Shown here piece by piece: positions 23,194 through 33,336 of a stretch of 64,000 bases of DNA. The stretch comes from Spirosoma radiotolerans. Lineage in GTDB: Bacteria; Bacteroidota; Bacteroidia; Cytophagales; Spirosomataceae. The notes under the pieces are model-generated. The model saw only the letters and a list, made by a program, of their open reading frames with translations. It had not been told where the DNA came from and made no database searches. The first letter of the stretch is position 1. Each line of letters opens with the position of its first letter. The stretch lies in assembly GCF_000974425.1 (NCBI RefSeq), contig NZ_CP010429.1:6154501-6218500 (forward strand), given 5' to 3'. The position numbers were made by a program, and so were the translations under genes.

Positions 23194-25776
23194 ATGGCAC
23201 AACCAACTACATCACCCCGTCAGAATACAATCCGACGTCCGGCTGAACGCAATGAACCCCGTCCGCGTGTCAACCGGGATGGGGGATCCTCATCCGGTCG
23301 GTTCAAGACCCCTTCTTTCAACTGGGGAGCCGCCCTTGACCGCTGGCTCACCGACCAACGCTCAGCCCTAACACTGGGCATGCTGCTGATGGGTCTGGCG
23401 CTGGGCTTGATGGTGGCGTTTATCTCGTATATCATCAATGGTCCCGCCGATCAGAGCGTAGTAGGCGCAGCTTTCTCGGAGCCACTCGCCGAAACCGGCA
23501 CCGAAACCCGCAACTGGGTTGGGCTGGTAGGAGCATACGTAGCCCAGGCCTTTGTTTTCCGCTGGTTTGGCGTGGGCGCGTTGGCCATACCCGTTATTGT
23601 CTTTTTGTCAGGCTACAAACTTACCTTTGGAAGTGAGCTGGTTCCGTTGAGCCGGGCGACCAAGGCGTTGCTGTTTGCCGCTGTTTGGTCCAGCCTGATG
23701 CTGGGGTATATAGTGCTCGTTACCGACTCCGCCCAGACCGCCAGTGTTTGGTGTGGCGGTATTGGCTACGAAGTCAATGTAGCCCTGTATAGTTTGTTTG
23801 GTTGGGGAAACCTGGCCTTTATTGGCTTTCTGCTGTTCTTTTTTGTCGTTTATTTCTTCGACGTCCGGAATATCAGACTACCGGATTTTTCACATTCAAC
23901 CCAGCCGAGAGCCAAAATCCGTTCGGATGATCCGTTGCAAACCTATGCTGAAAGCGAGCTGGAGCCCGAGGCAGACGACGAGATCGAGCCCGACGATGAG
24001 GAGGAACACCAGCCATTTTCTCCGCAGAGCCAGCCCGTTAATTCATTCGTTTCAGATGCCGTAACGCCTGACGAACAGCCAATTCCAGCCACTTCGTTAC
24101 CCGAAGTCATTGCGCAAACCACGGGCGTTACGCTCACCATTAAAAACCGCGATACAACAATCAACAACGGCGCCGACACCGAAGAGCTTAGTGCCGTGCC
24201 CGCTCCTACGTTTGAACCCGATCCATTCGAGGAAGATGATCTGGTAGCAACCCATGGTTTGTATGACCCAACCCTCGATTTGCCGCAGTACCAATATCCC
24301 CTTTCTGATCTCCTGACCGATTATCCGAACAGCCGCAAGGCGCAGGTATCGGATGATGAACTGACGGCCAACAAAGAAAAAATCGAAAACACACTGCGCA
24401 ACTTCGGGATCGAAATAGACTCCATCCAGGCGTCTATCGGACCAACGGTTACGTTATATGAGATCATTCCGGCTAAGGGTGTCCGAATTTCTAAAATCAA
24501 GAGCCTGGAAGATGACATTGCGCTGAGTTTATCTGCCCTTGGCATTCGGATTATTGCGCCGATGCCCGGCATGGGAACGATTGGTATTGAGGTGCCGAAC
24601 AAAAACCGTGAGATGGTCTCCATGCGGTCGGTTATTACGAGCGATGTCTTTAACAACAGCAAATTTGACCTGCCCATTGTTCTGGGAAAGACGATCTCGA
24701 ATGAGATTTATGTGGCTGATTTAGCCAAAATGCCGCACTTACTCATGGCGGGAGCCACCGGGCAGGGTAAATCCGTTGGGTTGAATGTGCTGTTGACATC
24801 GCTCATTTACAAGAAGCACCCGTCGCAGCTCAAGCTTGTGCTGGTTGACCCCAAAAAGGTTGAACTAACCCTGTTCAACAAACTGGAAAGGCATTTTCTG
24901 GCCAAGTTGCCCGACTCCGAAGAACCCATCATTACCGACACCAAGAAGGTGGTTAATACGCTCAACTCGCTTTGTATCGAGATGGATAACCGGTACAACC
25001 TGCTCAAAGACGCGGGGTGCCGGAACCTGAAAGAGTACAACGCAAAGTTTGTTAAACGGCGGCTTAACCCCGAAAAAGGCCATCGCTTCCTGCCCTACAT
25101 TGTCCTGATCATTGATGAGCTGGCCGACTTGATGATGACGGCTGGCAAGGAAGTTGAACAACCCATTGCCCGGTTGGCCCAGTTGGCCCGCGCTATTGGC
25201 ATTCACCTGGTCGTGGCCACCCAACGCCCCTCGGTAAACGTCATTACGGGTTTGATCAAAGCCAACTTCCCGGCCCGCTTGTCCTTTAAGGTGACCTCTA
25301 AAATTGACTCCCGAACCATTTTGGATACGGGTGGCGCTGAGCAACTGGTTGGCATGGGCGATATGCTGCTTTCGTCTAACTCCGATATTGTCCGCCTACA
25401 ATGCCCTTTTGTGGACACCAACGAAATTGAAGACATCTGCGAATTTGTCGGAAATCAGCGCGGCTACGATGATGCCTATGCACTTCCCGAATTTGTGGGT
25501 GACGACGGCGGCCAGGGTGACGATAAGGATGTGGACATGGCCAACCGTGACCCTATGTTCGACGAAGCGGCACGACTTATCGTTATTCATCAGCAGGGTA
25601 GCACTTCATTGATTCAGCGTAAGCTCAAGTTAGGCTACAATCGCGCCGGTCGCCTGGTCGACCAGTTGGAAGCTGCCCGAATTGTGGGGGCCTTCGAGGG
25701 AAGCAAAGCCCGCGATGTGCTGGTTCAGGATTTGCAAACGCTGGAAGATATATTGAAGCGCCTGAAAGGTGAATAA
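23194..25776 (+). CDS. ftsK: DNA translocase FtsK/SpoIIIE
   Basis: A hexameric ATPase anchored at the division septum that pumps DNA to resolve chromosome dimers. The 860-residue protein has four membrane helices in residues 50-230, an acidic linker (about 245-385), the alpha/beta motor with Walker A GATGQGKSVGLN (about 520-531), Walker B region LVLVDPKKVEL and IDELADLMM, and the gamma winged helix at the end (LGYNRAGRLVDQLEAARIVG), which reads KOPS-type DNA signals. ATG 23194 is preferred to GTG 23155. lolA follows, the same order seen in proteobacteria. Confidence 0.95.
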   Translation: MAQPTTSPRQNTIRRPAERNEPRPRVNRDGGSSSGRFKTPSFNWGAALDRWLTDQRSALTLGMLLMGLALGLMVAFISYIINGPADQSVVGAAFSEPLAETGTETRNWVGLVGAYVAQAFVFRWFGVGALAIPVIVFLSGYKLTFGSELVPLSRATKALLFAAVWSSLMLGYIVLVTDSAQTASVWCGGIGYEVNVALYSLFGWGNLAFIGFLLFFFVVYFFDVRNIRLPDFSHSTQPRAKIRSDDPLQTYAESELEPEADDEIEPDDEEEHQPFSPQSQPVNSFVSDAVTPDEQPIPATSLPEVIAQTTGVTLTIKNRDTTINNGADTEELSAVPAPTFEPDPFEEDDLVATHGLYDPTLDLPQYQYPLSDLLTDYPNSRKAQVSDDELTANKEKIENTLRNFGIEIDSIQASIGPTVTLYEIIPAKGVRISKIKSLEDDIALSLSALGIRIIAPMPGMGTIGIEVPNKNREMVSMRSVITSDVFNNSKFDLPIVLGKTISNEIYVADLAKMPHLLMAGATGQGKSVGLNVLLTSLIYKKHPSQLKLVLVDPKKVELTLFNKLERHFLAKLPDSEEPIITDTKKVVNTLNSLCIEMDNRYNLLKDAGCRNLKEYNAKFVKRRLNPEKGHRFLPYIVLIIDELADLMMTAGKEVEQPIARLAQLARAIGIHLVVATQRPSVNVITGLIKANFPARLSFKVTSKIDSRTILDTGGAEQLVGMGDMLLSSNSDIVRLQCPFVDTNEIEDICEFVGNQRGYDDAYALPEFVGDDGGQGDDKDVDMANRDPMFDEAARLIVIHQQGSTSLIQRKLKLGYNRAGRLVDQLEAARIVGAFEGSKARDVLVQDLQTLEDILKRLKGE

Positions 25777-25914
25777 AGCAACGGACAGCACCTACTAGAC
25801 AGTTGGTAACAATTAAAAATATTAAACTTTTCCCCTTATTTTCCCGTCTAAGAACAATACGTTCGGTTCGTAGAACAAATCGAGCGGGAGAACCACATAC
25901 GACGAGTAATATCA

Positions 25915-26562
25915 ATGAAAATGAAGAAGATAGCTTGGATGCTAAGTTTGGCGTTGATGATGACGCTGCCGGCTTTTGCTCAGAAAGACAAACGAGCGCA
26001 GGGCATTTTGGACGCGATGAGCAAAAAGTATAAAGCACTGAAATCCTATCAGGCAAATTTTACATTCGCCAGCGCAGGTGGCGCGGCCAAAGAATCCTAC
26101 AAAGGAGATTTGACGGTAAAAAACGAGAAATTCAGGCTGTCACTTGGTGGGCAGGAGGTATTCACCGATGGCAAAACGATGTCTACATACATCAAAGAGT
26201 CCAACGAAGTTAACGTGCAGGATTATGACGCCGGTGGCAACAGCGAACTGAATCCAACCCAGATTTACACCATCTACAAACGTGGCTTCGATTATCGTTT
26301 TCTGAAAGAACAGAAGCAGGCAGGCCGCACGCTCGAAGTCATCGAGCTAACGTCTAACCGTCCCAAAAGCGCCATTAAAACCGTACAAATTTCGGTTGAC
26401 AAAGCTGACAAGTCGGTTCGGAACTGGCTGATCGTCAACAAAGACGGCAAGCAGACGTCTTATACCATTACCAAGTTTACGCCCAATGTAAACGTGCCGG
26501 ATACCTTCTTTGCCTTCGACAAGTCGAAGTATCCAGGCGTTGAGGTAGTCGATCTTCGGTAG
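25915..26562 (+). CDS. lolA: LolA-like outer-membrane lipoprotein carrier
   Basis: A 215-residue periplasmic protein with a signal peptide (MKMKKIAWMLSLALMMTLPAFAQ). The mature part has the LolA pattern: a start helix AQGILDAMSKKYKALKSYQANF, then beta strands YKGDLTVKNEKFRLSLGGQEVFTDGKTMSTYI and a C-terminal FFAFDKSKYPGVEVVDLR. LolA carries lipoproteins across the periplasm from LolCDE to the outer membrane. No LolB is visible, as is normal for this phylum. It lies 138 bases after ftsK, and the strong terminator at 26579 ends it. Confidence 0.87.
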   Translation: MKMKKIAWMLSLALMMTLPAFAQKDKRAQGILDAMSKKYKALKSYQANFTFASAGGAAKESYKGDLTVKNEKFRLSLGGQEVFTDGKTMSTYIKESNEVNVQDYDAGGNSELNPTQIYTIYKRGFDYRFLKEQKQAGRTLEVIELTSNRPKSAIKTVQISVDKADKSVRNWLIVNKDGKQTSYTITKFTPNVNVPDTFFAFDKSKYPGVEVVDLR

Positions 26563-26578
26563 TTTATTCATTGCGAAC

Positions 26579-26614
26579 ACAAAAGGCTCCCTTGCCAGCA
26601 AGGGAGCCTTTTGT
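26579..26614. terminator. Bidirectional terminator after lolA
   Basis: A perfect 16-bp stem (26579-26594 with 26599-26614) and a 4-base loop, with AAAA and TTTT at its ends. It lies 16 bases after the lolA stop and 103 bases past the stop of convergent upp. Confidence 0.85.
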
Positions 26615-26716
26615 CTACTACTGTATAACCTCAAGAATAACCGCCTGCTAATCGGGGCTGAACCGTAGTTGCTCTCGATAGCCTGACGCCATTACATCAA
26701 TACTCTTAGCGATAGT

Positions 26717-27364
26717 TTATACTTTTCCGCCATACGACAAATCGCCGGAGTCACCCAGGCCTGGTATTATATACGAATGTTCATTCAGATGATCGTCGAT
26801 GGCACCAAGCCATAAGTGGCACTGTGGCAATTGTTCCTGCACATGCCGAATGCCCTCGGGGCTGGCAATAACCGCTGCAATATGGGTTTGAGCAGGGATT
26901 CCGTAGCGTAACAGAGCATGATAGACTTTTTCGAGCGAACGGCCCGTGGCCAGCATCGGGTCACAAAGGATAAGTGTTTTTCCACTTAAGTCGGGGCTCA
27001 CGATGTAATCCATAGCAATCTCGAATTCATCATTATCACCGGAGCTATAGCCCCGATAAGCGCCCGCAAAGGCATTTTCAGCCTGGTCGAAGTAGTTGAT
27101 AAATCCCTGATGGAAGGGTAAACCGGCCCGCATAATTGTGGCTAATACGGGCTGTTTACGAAGAACTTGCGTGTGAGAAACCCCAAGAGGAGTTTGTACG
27201 GCTACGGTTTGATACGACAACGTTTTCGAGATTTCATAAGCCATCAACTCACCAAGTCGTTCCAGATTTCGCCGAAAGCGCATCCGGTCCTGCTGAATAG
27301 ATACATCCCGAAGCTCGGCAATGTACTGGTTGGCCAATGAGGGCTGTTGCGTAAAAACAAACAT
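26717..27364 (-). CDS. upp: Uracil phosphoribosyltransferase
   Basis: Converts uracil and PRPP to UMP in pyrimidine salvage. The 215-residue protein shows RMRFRRNLERLGELMAYEIS, the ATIMRAGLPFHQGFINYF block (about 91-108), the PRPP loop LILCDPMLATGRSLEKVYHA (about 137-156) and the uracil-binding end IIPGLGDSGDLSYGG. The usual family residues at the PRPP loop are D-P-M-L-A-T-G-[GN]-S; here Arg sits in the seventh-to-eighth step, as in some Bacteroidota. ATG 27364 is chosen over the upstream start at 27463, which would add 33 non-family residues. Confidence 0.92.
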   Translation of the reverse strand: MFVFTQQPSLANQYIAELRDVSIQQDRMRFRRNLERLGELMAYEISKTLSYQTVAVQTPLGVSHTQVLRKQPVLATIMRAGLPFHQGFINYFDQAENAFAGAYRGYSSGDNDEFEIAMDYIVSPDLSGKTLILCDPMLATGRSLEKVYHALLRYGIPAQTHIAAVIASPEGIRHVQEQLPQCHLWLGAIDDHLNEHSYIIPGLGDSGDLSYGGKV

Positions 27365-27499
27365 GGTATAAAGGCTTCTTTCGCTGTAATTTAGGCGCAA
27401 GGTTGGCGTATATCCAAACCAAATACCTAATTTAACCGACCTATAGCCTGTATCGGTCCACAAAAGTCAGCCTAATAACACCGCCAGTCAGTTAGTTAC

Positions 27500-29293
27500 A
27501 TGCGCATTAACGTTTATCTTTTCTGTTCGCTTTTCCTTTCGTTTTCGGTTCGGGCGCAAAGCCCATTCGTGCCGCTCAACGCCGATTATTATCACCTGAT
27601 AGACCGTCTCGAAATTCGTCAAAACAAATGGGCCGAAGGGTTTCACAGCTCCGTAAAGCCCTACAATCGGCAGAGCATTATTCAACTCACCGACAGTGTG
27701 GCGGCTCACCCAAATCGGGATTTCTCCGATACTGACTACTTCAATTTCGATTATCTGCGCAATGACAGTTGGGAATGGGTAGCTCCGTACGATTCGCTGA
27801 AGCCTGATCCATTTACGCGTCATTTAAGACCAGAGGAAGCACCTGGCGATAGCAAAAAGCCGTTTCTAACTCACTTCTATCGCAAGAAGGCGGACTTCTA
27901 TAACTTACAAACGCCTGATGTCGACCTGCATGTTAACCCAGTTCTCTACTTTGGGTTTGGTGCCGAAAATATATCCGGTTCAACCACTACGTTAAGTACT
28001 GGCAGCCAGGCGCAATTCATCAATACCAGAGGGATCGAAGTACGGGGGACCATTGGCCGTAAACTAGGGTTTTATACGTTCTTCGCTGACAATCAGGCCA
28101 TTTACCCGGAATATATTCGGCAATATGGCCTGACCTATGGCCAGGATAGAAATGTATCCAGCACACCCCAGCCCACCGCGCCGGGCGAAGGATTTGTGAA
28201 GCCCTACCGCACGACCGGTGCTGACTTTCTGACGGCTCGTGGCTACATCACGTTCAATACCCTTAAGGTCATCAACGTGCAGTTTGGCCACGACCGGAAT
28301 TTCTTTGGGAACGGATTCAGGTCGTTGTTCCTGTCGGACAACAGCCCTGCGTATTTATTCCTGAAGCTATCCACAAAACTGGGTCGCCGGATTCAGTATA
28401 CAAACCTCTTCACTTCTCTGCAAAATACACAAGCCCCCAGGCCCCAGGACGACAAGCTGATTCCGCCCAAATTTGCGGCTATGCACCACCTGAGCATCAA
28501 CCTGAACGACCACATGAATTTGGGCGTATTTGAGGCTGAGGTCTTTAGCCGGGATCGCCTGGATCTGAGCTACCTGAATCCAATCATTCTGTATCGTTAT
28601 GTTGAATCCAGCCTGGGCAGCAGCGATAATGCCTTCATCGGCATTGATTTTAAAGCTAATTTCCTCTCTCAATTTCTGGTTTACACCCAGTTTATGCTGG
28701 ATGAATTTCGGTTAAAACCACTGCTGGCGGGCAAAGGTGACTGGACCAATAAATTTGCCCTTCAGGTAGGGGCAAAATACATCGACGCATTTTCGATCCC
28801 AAACCTCGATTTACAGACCGAGTTCAATCTGGCTCGTCCATACACGTACTCGCACGAAGCTTCACCAACGGTCACCTCCGGCCAAACCAATTACGCCCAC
28901 TATAGCCAGCCACTGGCCCATCCGCTGGGTGGTAATTTTATGGAAGGGCTGGGTATTGTGCGGTATCAGCGCAAACGCCTGTCGGCCAATGGTATTTTTG
29001 GTGTGATGATGTATGGAACTGACCCGGATCCTACGATCAACTATGGGGGAAATATTCTGAAGGATTATACATTCCGCTTTCGCGATGAAGGTAACTTCAT
29101 TGGACAGGGCCGCAAAACGGTCGTCACCTACGCCGATGTTCGGGCTTCCTATATGATTCGGCACAACGTATTCCTGGAAGGGCGCTACCTGTATCGCTAC
29201 CAGGACAGTCAGTACAAACCCGATAGTTACACGGATCAGGTGGCCAGTTTTGCCATACGCTGGAATCTCCCCTATCGAAATTGGGTCTTTTAA
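27500..29293 (+). CDS. Outer-membrane beta-barrel protein, Wzi / gliding RemB-like
   Basis: A 597-residue exported protein with a signal peptide (MRINVYLFCSLFLSFSVRAQ). The rest is strand-rich with aromatic girdles and short turns, ending in an aromatic residue (RNWVF), as expected of an outer-membrane barrel. Blocks such as FGHDRNFFGNGFRSLFLSDN and LSYLNPIILYRYVE followed by the LGSSDNAFIGID stretch match what I recall of the Bacteroidota Wzi-like / RemB group, associated with capsule assembly or gliding. The exact role cannot be set from sequence. It is divergent from upp, and gmhA follows 80 bases later. Confidence 0.75.
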   Translation: MRINVYLFCSLFLSFSVRAQSPFVPLNADYYHLIDRLEIRQNKWAEGFHSSVKPYNRQSIIQLTDSVAAHPNRDFSDTDYFNFDYLRNDSWEWVAPYDSLKPDPFTRHLRPEEAPGDSKKPFLTHFYRKKADFYNLQTPDVDLHVNPVLYFGFGAENISGSTTTLSTGSQAQFINTRGIEVRGTIGRKLGFYTFFADNQAIYPEYIRQYGLTYGQDRNVSSTPQPTAPGEGFVKPYRTTGADFLTARGYITFNTLKVINVQFGHDRNFFGNGFRSLFLSDNSPAYLFLKLSTKLGRRIQYTNLFTSLQNTQAPRPQDDKLIPPKFAAMHHLSINLNDHMNLGVFEAEVFSRDRLDLSYLNPIILYRYVESSLGSSDNAFIGIDFKANFLSQFLVYTQFMLDEFRLKPLLAGKGDWTNKFALQVGAKYIDAFSIPNLDLQTEFNLARPYTYSHEASPTVTSGQTNYAHYSQPLAHPLGGNFMEGLGIVRYQRKRLSANGIFGVMMYGTDPDPTINYGGNILKDYTFRFRDEGNFIGQGRKTVVTYADVRASYMIRHNVFLEGRYLYRYQDSQYKPDSYTDQVASFAIRWNLPYRNWVF

Positions 29294-29373
29294 TCATAAA
29301 GTCGTAAGCTGGCAGTATGTTTACGTCGCTCTGCCTCATTGGCTTACGACTTCACTACTTACTTCTTTATCCC

Positions 29374-29946
29374 ATGCTCGATATTATCCATCAGGAACTG
29401 ACTGAAGCCCAATCTGTTTTAGATGCGTTTCTGAATAACCCCGATCACCTTTCGGCTATTGAACAAGCGGCTGTGCTCATGGCCAACGCGCTTAAGAATG
29501 GCCATAAAATTATATCCTGCGGCAATGGCGGTTCCCATTGCGATGCCATGCACTTTGCAGAAGAACTCTCAGGCCGGTATCGCGATAACCGTCGGGCGCT
29601 GGCGGCCATAGCCATCTCAGATGTCAGCCATATTTCCTGCGTAAGTAATGACTATGGCTATGAGTTTGTGTTTTCCCGTTTTATAGAAGGCCTGGGCAAC
29701 GAGGGCGATGTGTTATTAGGGTTAAGTACCAGCGGCAACTCGGCTAACATAATTCGGGCGGTTGACGCAGCTCGGCAAAAAGGGATGAAAGTCGTTCTGC
29801 TGACTGGCAAAGACGGTGGCAAACTAGCGGGTCAGGCCGACGTTGAGATTCGGGTACCTCACTTCGGGTATGCCGACCGCATCCAGGAGATTCACATCAA
29901 AGTGATTCACCTGTTTATTCTGCTGATTGAGAAACAGGTTATCTGA
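29374..29946 (+). CDS. gmhA: Phosphoheptose isomerase GmhA
   Basis: Converts sedoheptulose 7-phosphate to D-glycero-manno-heptose 7-phosphate for the LPS inner core. The 190-residue SIS-fold protein has KIISCGNGGSHCDAMHFAEE followed by LSGRYRDNRR (about 46-75), the phosphate loop GLSTSGNSANIIRAV (about 117-131) and the C-terminal helix with IQEIHIKVIHLFILLIEK, containing the catalytic Glu/His positions. ATG 29374 is used; the in-frame start at 29317 would add a hydrophobic lead not seen in the family. Its neighbour's surface role fits a cell-envelope locus. Confidence 0.92.
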   Translation: MLDIIHQELTEAQSVLDAFLNNPDHLSAIEQAAVLMANALKNGHKIISCGNGGSHCDAMHFAEELSGRYRDNRRALAAIAISDVSHISCVSNDYGYEFVFSRFIEGLGNEGDVLLGLSTSGNSANIIRAVDAARQKGMKVVLLTGKDGGKLAGQADVEIRVPHFGYADRIQEIHIKVIHLFILLIEKQVI

Positions 29947-29992
29947 ATCCATCAGAATAATTAACTAAATCCTGTGGGGCCGCCCATACGGT

Positions 29993-32347
29993 TCAAAATT
30001 GCTTCAAGTACGATAGCTTTCCAATAATGTGCTGCTCCTGCTGCCGGTCTGTCTGAACAACAGACCCGGCGTAGGTGCCGTAATTGTAGACGATATAGAG
30101 AAAGGAAAGCGGTTGAAACTCCCAGGCGAGCCGAATATTCAAGGCGTTCTTATCATTATAGGTATTCCGCTGAATGAAGCTGATTAGCTGCAAACGCGGG
30201 TTTACCGCCATCCGGCTCTCCACACTATACAGGGATATGGTACCTGAATAGCCGCCTACTTTCTGAAAAGCGTTGACTTCGGCGTTGAACGTAAAAGCCG
30301 CATGTGGAATAGGCGCCAGAATAAGCGACGCCCGTACGTAATTCAAGCTTCCATCATAATAACCGCCTGTTTCCCCGTTGAACTGAAACGATACTTTCTT
30401 CGATGGGTCCGTGCCAAACATGGCACTGTAGCGAACATAATGGTATTTATTAGAAGCAATAGCCAGATCCAGCGGACGATAGTCGCCATCATCCAGACGC
30501 TGATAAGTTGGATTCACAAAAAGGCCCAGATTTCCCCCATTCTGGAACGTTAGCCAGATGGGGTTAAAATTGTATTGTGCTTCCTGCAAATAGCCCGTCG
30601 ATGCTTTATGGTAGAGTTCAAGAAAAGCCCCCGGCTCAAAATTACGCACCCATTTAGGCAACCACTTTCCGCGGTTAACCAGATATAAGCCCGGTGTGGT
30701 AGCAATCACATCCCCCCGCGACACAAAGCCCATCTCCGGGTTGAATCCCTTTGTTACCAGTGATTGTGTCCACCACCCTACCACCTGATTGGTCCGGTAA
30801 ATAAGCTGGCTGTAGGCCGATATACCCTGATCGGTACCACCCGAACTGGCTGATCCAATCAGCATGGCATTGTAGGTCCATTTTTGACTCAAGCGAAAGA
30901 AACCATCCAGAGCGAATGTCCCATTCTGACGCCCTCCAGTACTATCCGTACTATGTACGTTTTTCAGGGTGAACAGAGCACCAATCCGGTTTTGACGACC
31001 CACATTCTCGACATATCGCCCAACAAAAAAGTCGGTTGCCGGGCTGCCGGGAATGCCCCGTTGCCGGATAACCATACCGCCGTAATTGCGCTTTAGTGAG
31101 CGATACACAAGCCGTGCACCGGCATCGATTGGTACAGGCGCGCTGGTGCCGTCGGGGAGCGTTGCCAGGCCAATAGTTCGGCTGAAAAAGGGCTGGATAA
31201 TCATACTGCCTCCCTCACCCGTGTTCTTGTTGCCCGGCAAGCCCGCCCCAAAAAGGCTGGCATTTTCCAGGAAAAACGCCCGGCGCTCTGGAAACAATAC
31301 CGAAAAACGAGTCAGGTTATTTACCTGTCGGTCCACATCTGCCTGGGCAAAATCTGTGTTGAGAGTAAGATCAAGTACAGTATTGGGATTGATTGCCCAC
31401 TTAAGATCACCACCAAGTTTAAGCTTGGCGCTCTGCCCGTAGCCAATTTCAGTTCCGTTGGCTCGATCATCACTGATCAACACATACGGCTGAATACGAA
31501 TATTCGGCGAAGGCGGGGGCGGCTTCAAACCTGTAATCAACCCTGCATACTCCATGCGGCTCGACGTGAAGGCTCTTGGAAAGGGCGACCAGGCCGATAG
31601 CTCGTTAGAATACCGGCGGTTTCGGAAGAAGTTGATGCCCCAGGTTTGTATCGAATCCGCCGAGCGGGCATACCGCAGTGTTTGCCAGGGGATCTGCATT
31701 TCGGCAACCCATCCCGAATTCGTACGACTGGTCCGTACTTTCCAGAAACCGTCCCAATCCTCGTCGTACAGTAAATCGTCAAAGGAAAGTAAATCGCGCT
31801 GTGTGCCGTGCGGATTGGCGACAAAGGTCATGGCATTGCGTCGGTCGTTAAACCCGTCGATGGACACGCCGAATAAATCGTGCGACCGACTATTGAAATC
31901 CCGCTTAAAATTGGGAACCCGCAGTCCTTTCCGACCAAGCGTATCGTGATTAACAGCCGAGATGTACAAGTATTGACGGTTAAACAACACACGAACATCG
32001 GTACCAAACGTAGCCGGGCGGCCTTGTTGCGGGTCGACCTGTACAAACCGCCGAACAAGCTTACTCTGTTGCCAATCGGCTTCGTCTAACCGGCCATCAA
32101 TTTTTAGTTTATCCTTGATTTCAACAGCCTGAATGGTTCTGCGCTTTGCCGAAGGCGTAAAAATAACGGACTGGCCGGTGGCCGTTGTCTCCTCTATTCC
32201 ATCCTGCTCAATGCCACTGCCATGTGTTGAATCAGGCTGAACAACATCTGACTGAGCCGTGTTTGGCGCAACCGGATTTGTTTGAGCTACTACAAAAAAT
32301 GGAAAAAGTAAGAAAAGTAAAGCGTAACGACCAATACCGGGAAGCAT
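29993..32347 (-). CDS. DUF5916 outer-membrane protein with CBM9-like N-terminal domain
   Basis: A 784-residue exported protein. Signal peptide at 1-21 (LLFLLFPFFVVAQ). About 70-260 is a CBM9-like domain (IKDKLKIDGRLDEADWQQSK ... WGINFFRNRRYSNE), the typical front part of DUF5916 proteins. The remaining 500 residues are a strand-rich DUF5916 region that probably forms a beta-barrel; it ends LGKLSYLKQF-like with an aromatic C-terminus. The family is widespread in Bacteroidota, with no firm function. It is convergent with gmhA, only 46 bases apart, without a clear terminator between. Confidence 0.85.
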   Translation of the reverse strand: MLPGIGRYALLFLLFPFFVVAQTNPVAPNTAQSDVVQPDSTHGSGIEQDGIEETTATGQSVIFTPSAKRRTIQAVEIKDKLKIDGRLDEADWQQSKLVRRFVQVDPQQGRPATFGTDVRVLFNRQYLYISAVNHDTLGRKGLRVPNFKRDFNSRSHDLFGVSIDGFNDRRNAMTFVANPHGTQRDLLSFDDLLYDEDWDGFWKVRTSRTNSGWVAEMQIPWQTLRYARSADSIQTWGINFFRNRRYSNELSAWSPFPRAFTSSRMEYAGLITGLKPPPPSPNIRIQPYVLISDDRANGTEIGYGQSAKLKLGGDLKWAINPNTVLDLTLNTDFAQADVDRQVNNLTRFSVLFPERRAFFLENASLFGAGLPGNKNTGEGGSMIIQPFFSRTIGLATLPDGTSAPVPIDAGARLVYRSLKRNYGGMVIRQRGIPGSPATDFFVGRYVENVGRQNRIGALFTLKNVHSTDSTGGRQNGTFALDGFFRLSQKWTYNAMLIGSASSGGTDQGISAYSQLIYRTNQVVGWWTQSLVTKGFNPEMGFVSRGDVIATTPGLYLVNRGKWLPKWVRNFEPGAFLELYHKASTGYLQEAQYNFNPIWLTFQNGGNLGLFVNPTYQRLDDGDYRPLDLAIASNKYHYVRYSAMFGTDPSKKVSFQFNGETGGYYDGSLNYVRASLILAPIPHAAFTFNAEVNAFQKVGGYSGTISLYSVESRMAVNPRLQLISFIQRNTYNDKNALNIRLAWEFQPLSFLYIVYNYGTYAGSVVQTDRQQEQHIIGKLSYLKQF

Positions 32348-32472
32348 ACAGCGTGAATGACTTAACCGGCAAAAATAGGTTCGGTCATCCGATTCTGGAC
32401 TATTTTTTCGTTGAACGGCTCGTTAAGCGCATTTACTGGCAGATCATCCTGTACTAGCCACTAGTAGCCTGT

Positions 32473-33336
32473 TTAATAATCGCCACCAGCGCCACCACCA
32501 CCGAAACTACCACCGCCAAAGCCACCGAAGCCGCCACCGCTGCCTCCGCCCCCTCCCCAACTGCTGCCACCTCCGGAGCCGCCCCAGCCCGAATAGGTTG
32601 ATGTTGGGAAAAAGATAGGCCCGCCCCAGCCACCACCACGGCTGTTGTTGCTACCACCACCCCGGTTTCGCCGGATTATCATGAAGATAATGATGACAGC
32701 AATAATGAGGATGAACACAAACGACCCGCCCCCCTCATCGCTGCTGGTATCAGGATCGGCTTTATATTCGCCACTGGCACGCCGGATGATTTCCGTCGTA
32801 GCCTCGTCCAGACCCTGGTAGTACTGCTCCTGTTTAAAGGCAGGTGCAATGGTATTGGTGATAATGCGTTTGGCAATAGCATCAGGAATAGCACCTTCTA
32901 AGCCATAACCCGGTGCGATAAAAATTTTGCGGGTTTGCGTTGCCCAGGCGAGCACGAGTCCATTGTTTTTACCGGCTTGTCCAATGCCCCATTTGCGGCC
33001 TACTTGGAAAGCAAAGTCGCCAATTGGATAAGGTTCGGTCGTTTTTACAATGACAATTGTGATCTGCGTTGAGGTGGAGTCATTGTACGTACGGAGTTTC
33101 TGTTCCAGTTGCGCCTTCTCAGTACTACTCAGAATACCCACAAAATCATTGACCAACCGGGGCGGATTTGGTTTGTCGGGAATGGCCGCATTGGTGGATG
33201 TTCCGGTATCGGTTGCCGTATCCTGCGCCTGTAGCGTGGCGGGTAAAACAACGAGGAGAACGAAGAGAAACCCGAGCCGTAGCAGTCGGTTAGTATGTGC
33301 AAGAAAAGTGAGTACGTTCACGGCAGTGTCAGTCAA
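32473..33336 (-). CDS. TPM-domain membrane protein with Gly-rich tail (YgcG family)
   Basis: A 287-residue protein with an N-terminal signal/anchor (LGFLFVLLVVLPATLQAQ), a TPM domain at about 60-190 (VNDFVGILSSTEKAQLEQKL, ITIVIVKTTEPYPIGDFAFQ followed by VGRKWGIGQ, NGLVLAWATQTRKIFIAPGYGLEG), a membrane helix (VFILIIAVIIIFMII) and a tail almost wholly of Gly, Ser and Trp ending GGAGGDY. The start is TTG 33336, overlapping the preceding stop; GTG 33321 is an alternative. Third gene of the lemA operon. TPM proteins have been linked to photosystem repair in plants, but the bacterial role is unclear. Confidence 0.85.
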   Translation of the reverse strand: MTDTAVNVLTFLAHTNRLLRLGFLFVLLVVLPATLQAQDTATDTGTSTNAAIPDKPNPPRLVNDFVGILSSTEKAQLEQKLRTYNDSTSTQITIVIVKTTEPYPIGDFAFQVGRKWGIGQAGKNNGLVLAWATQTRKIFIAPGYGLEGAIPDAIAKRIITNTIAPAFKQEQYYQGLDEATTEIIRRASGEYKADPDTSSDEGGGSFVFILIIAVIIIFMIIRRNRGGGSNNSRGGGWGGPIFFPTSTYSGWGGSGGGSSWGGGGGSGGGFGGFGGGSFGGGGAGGDY

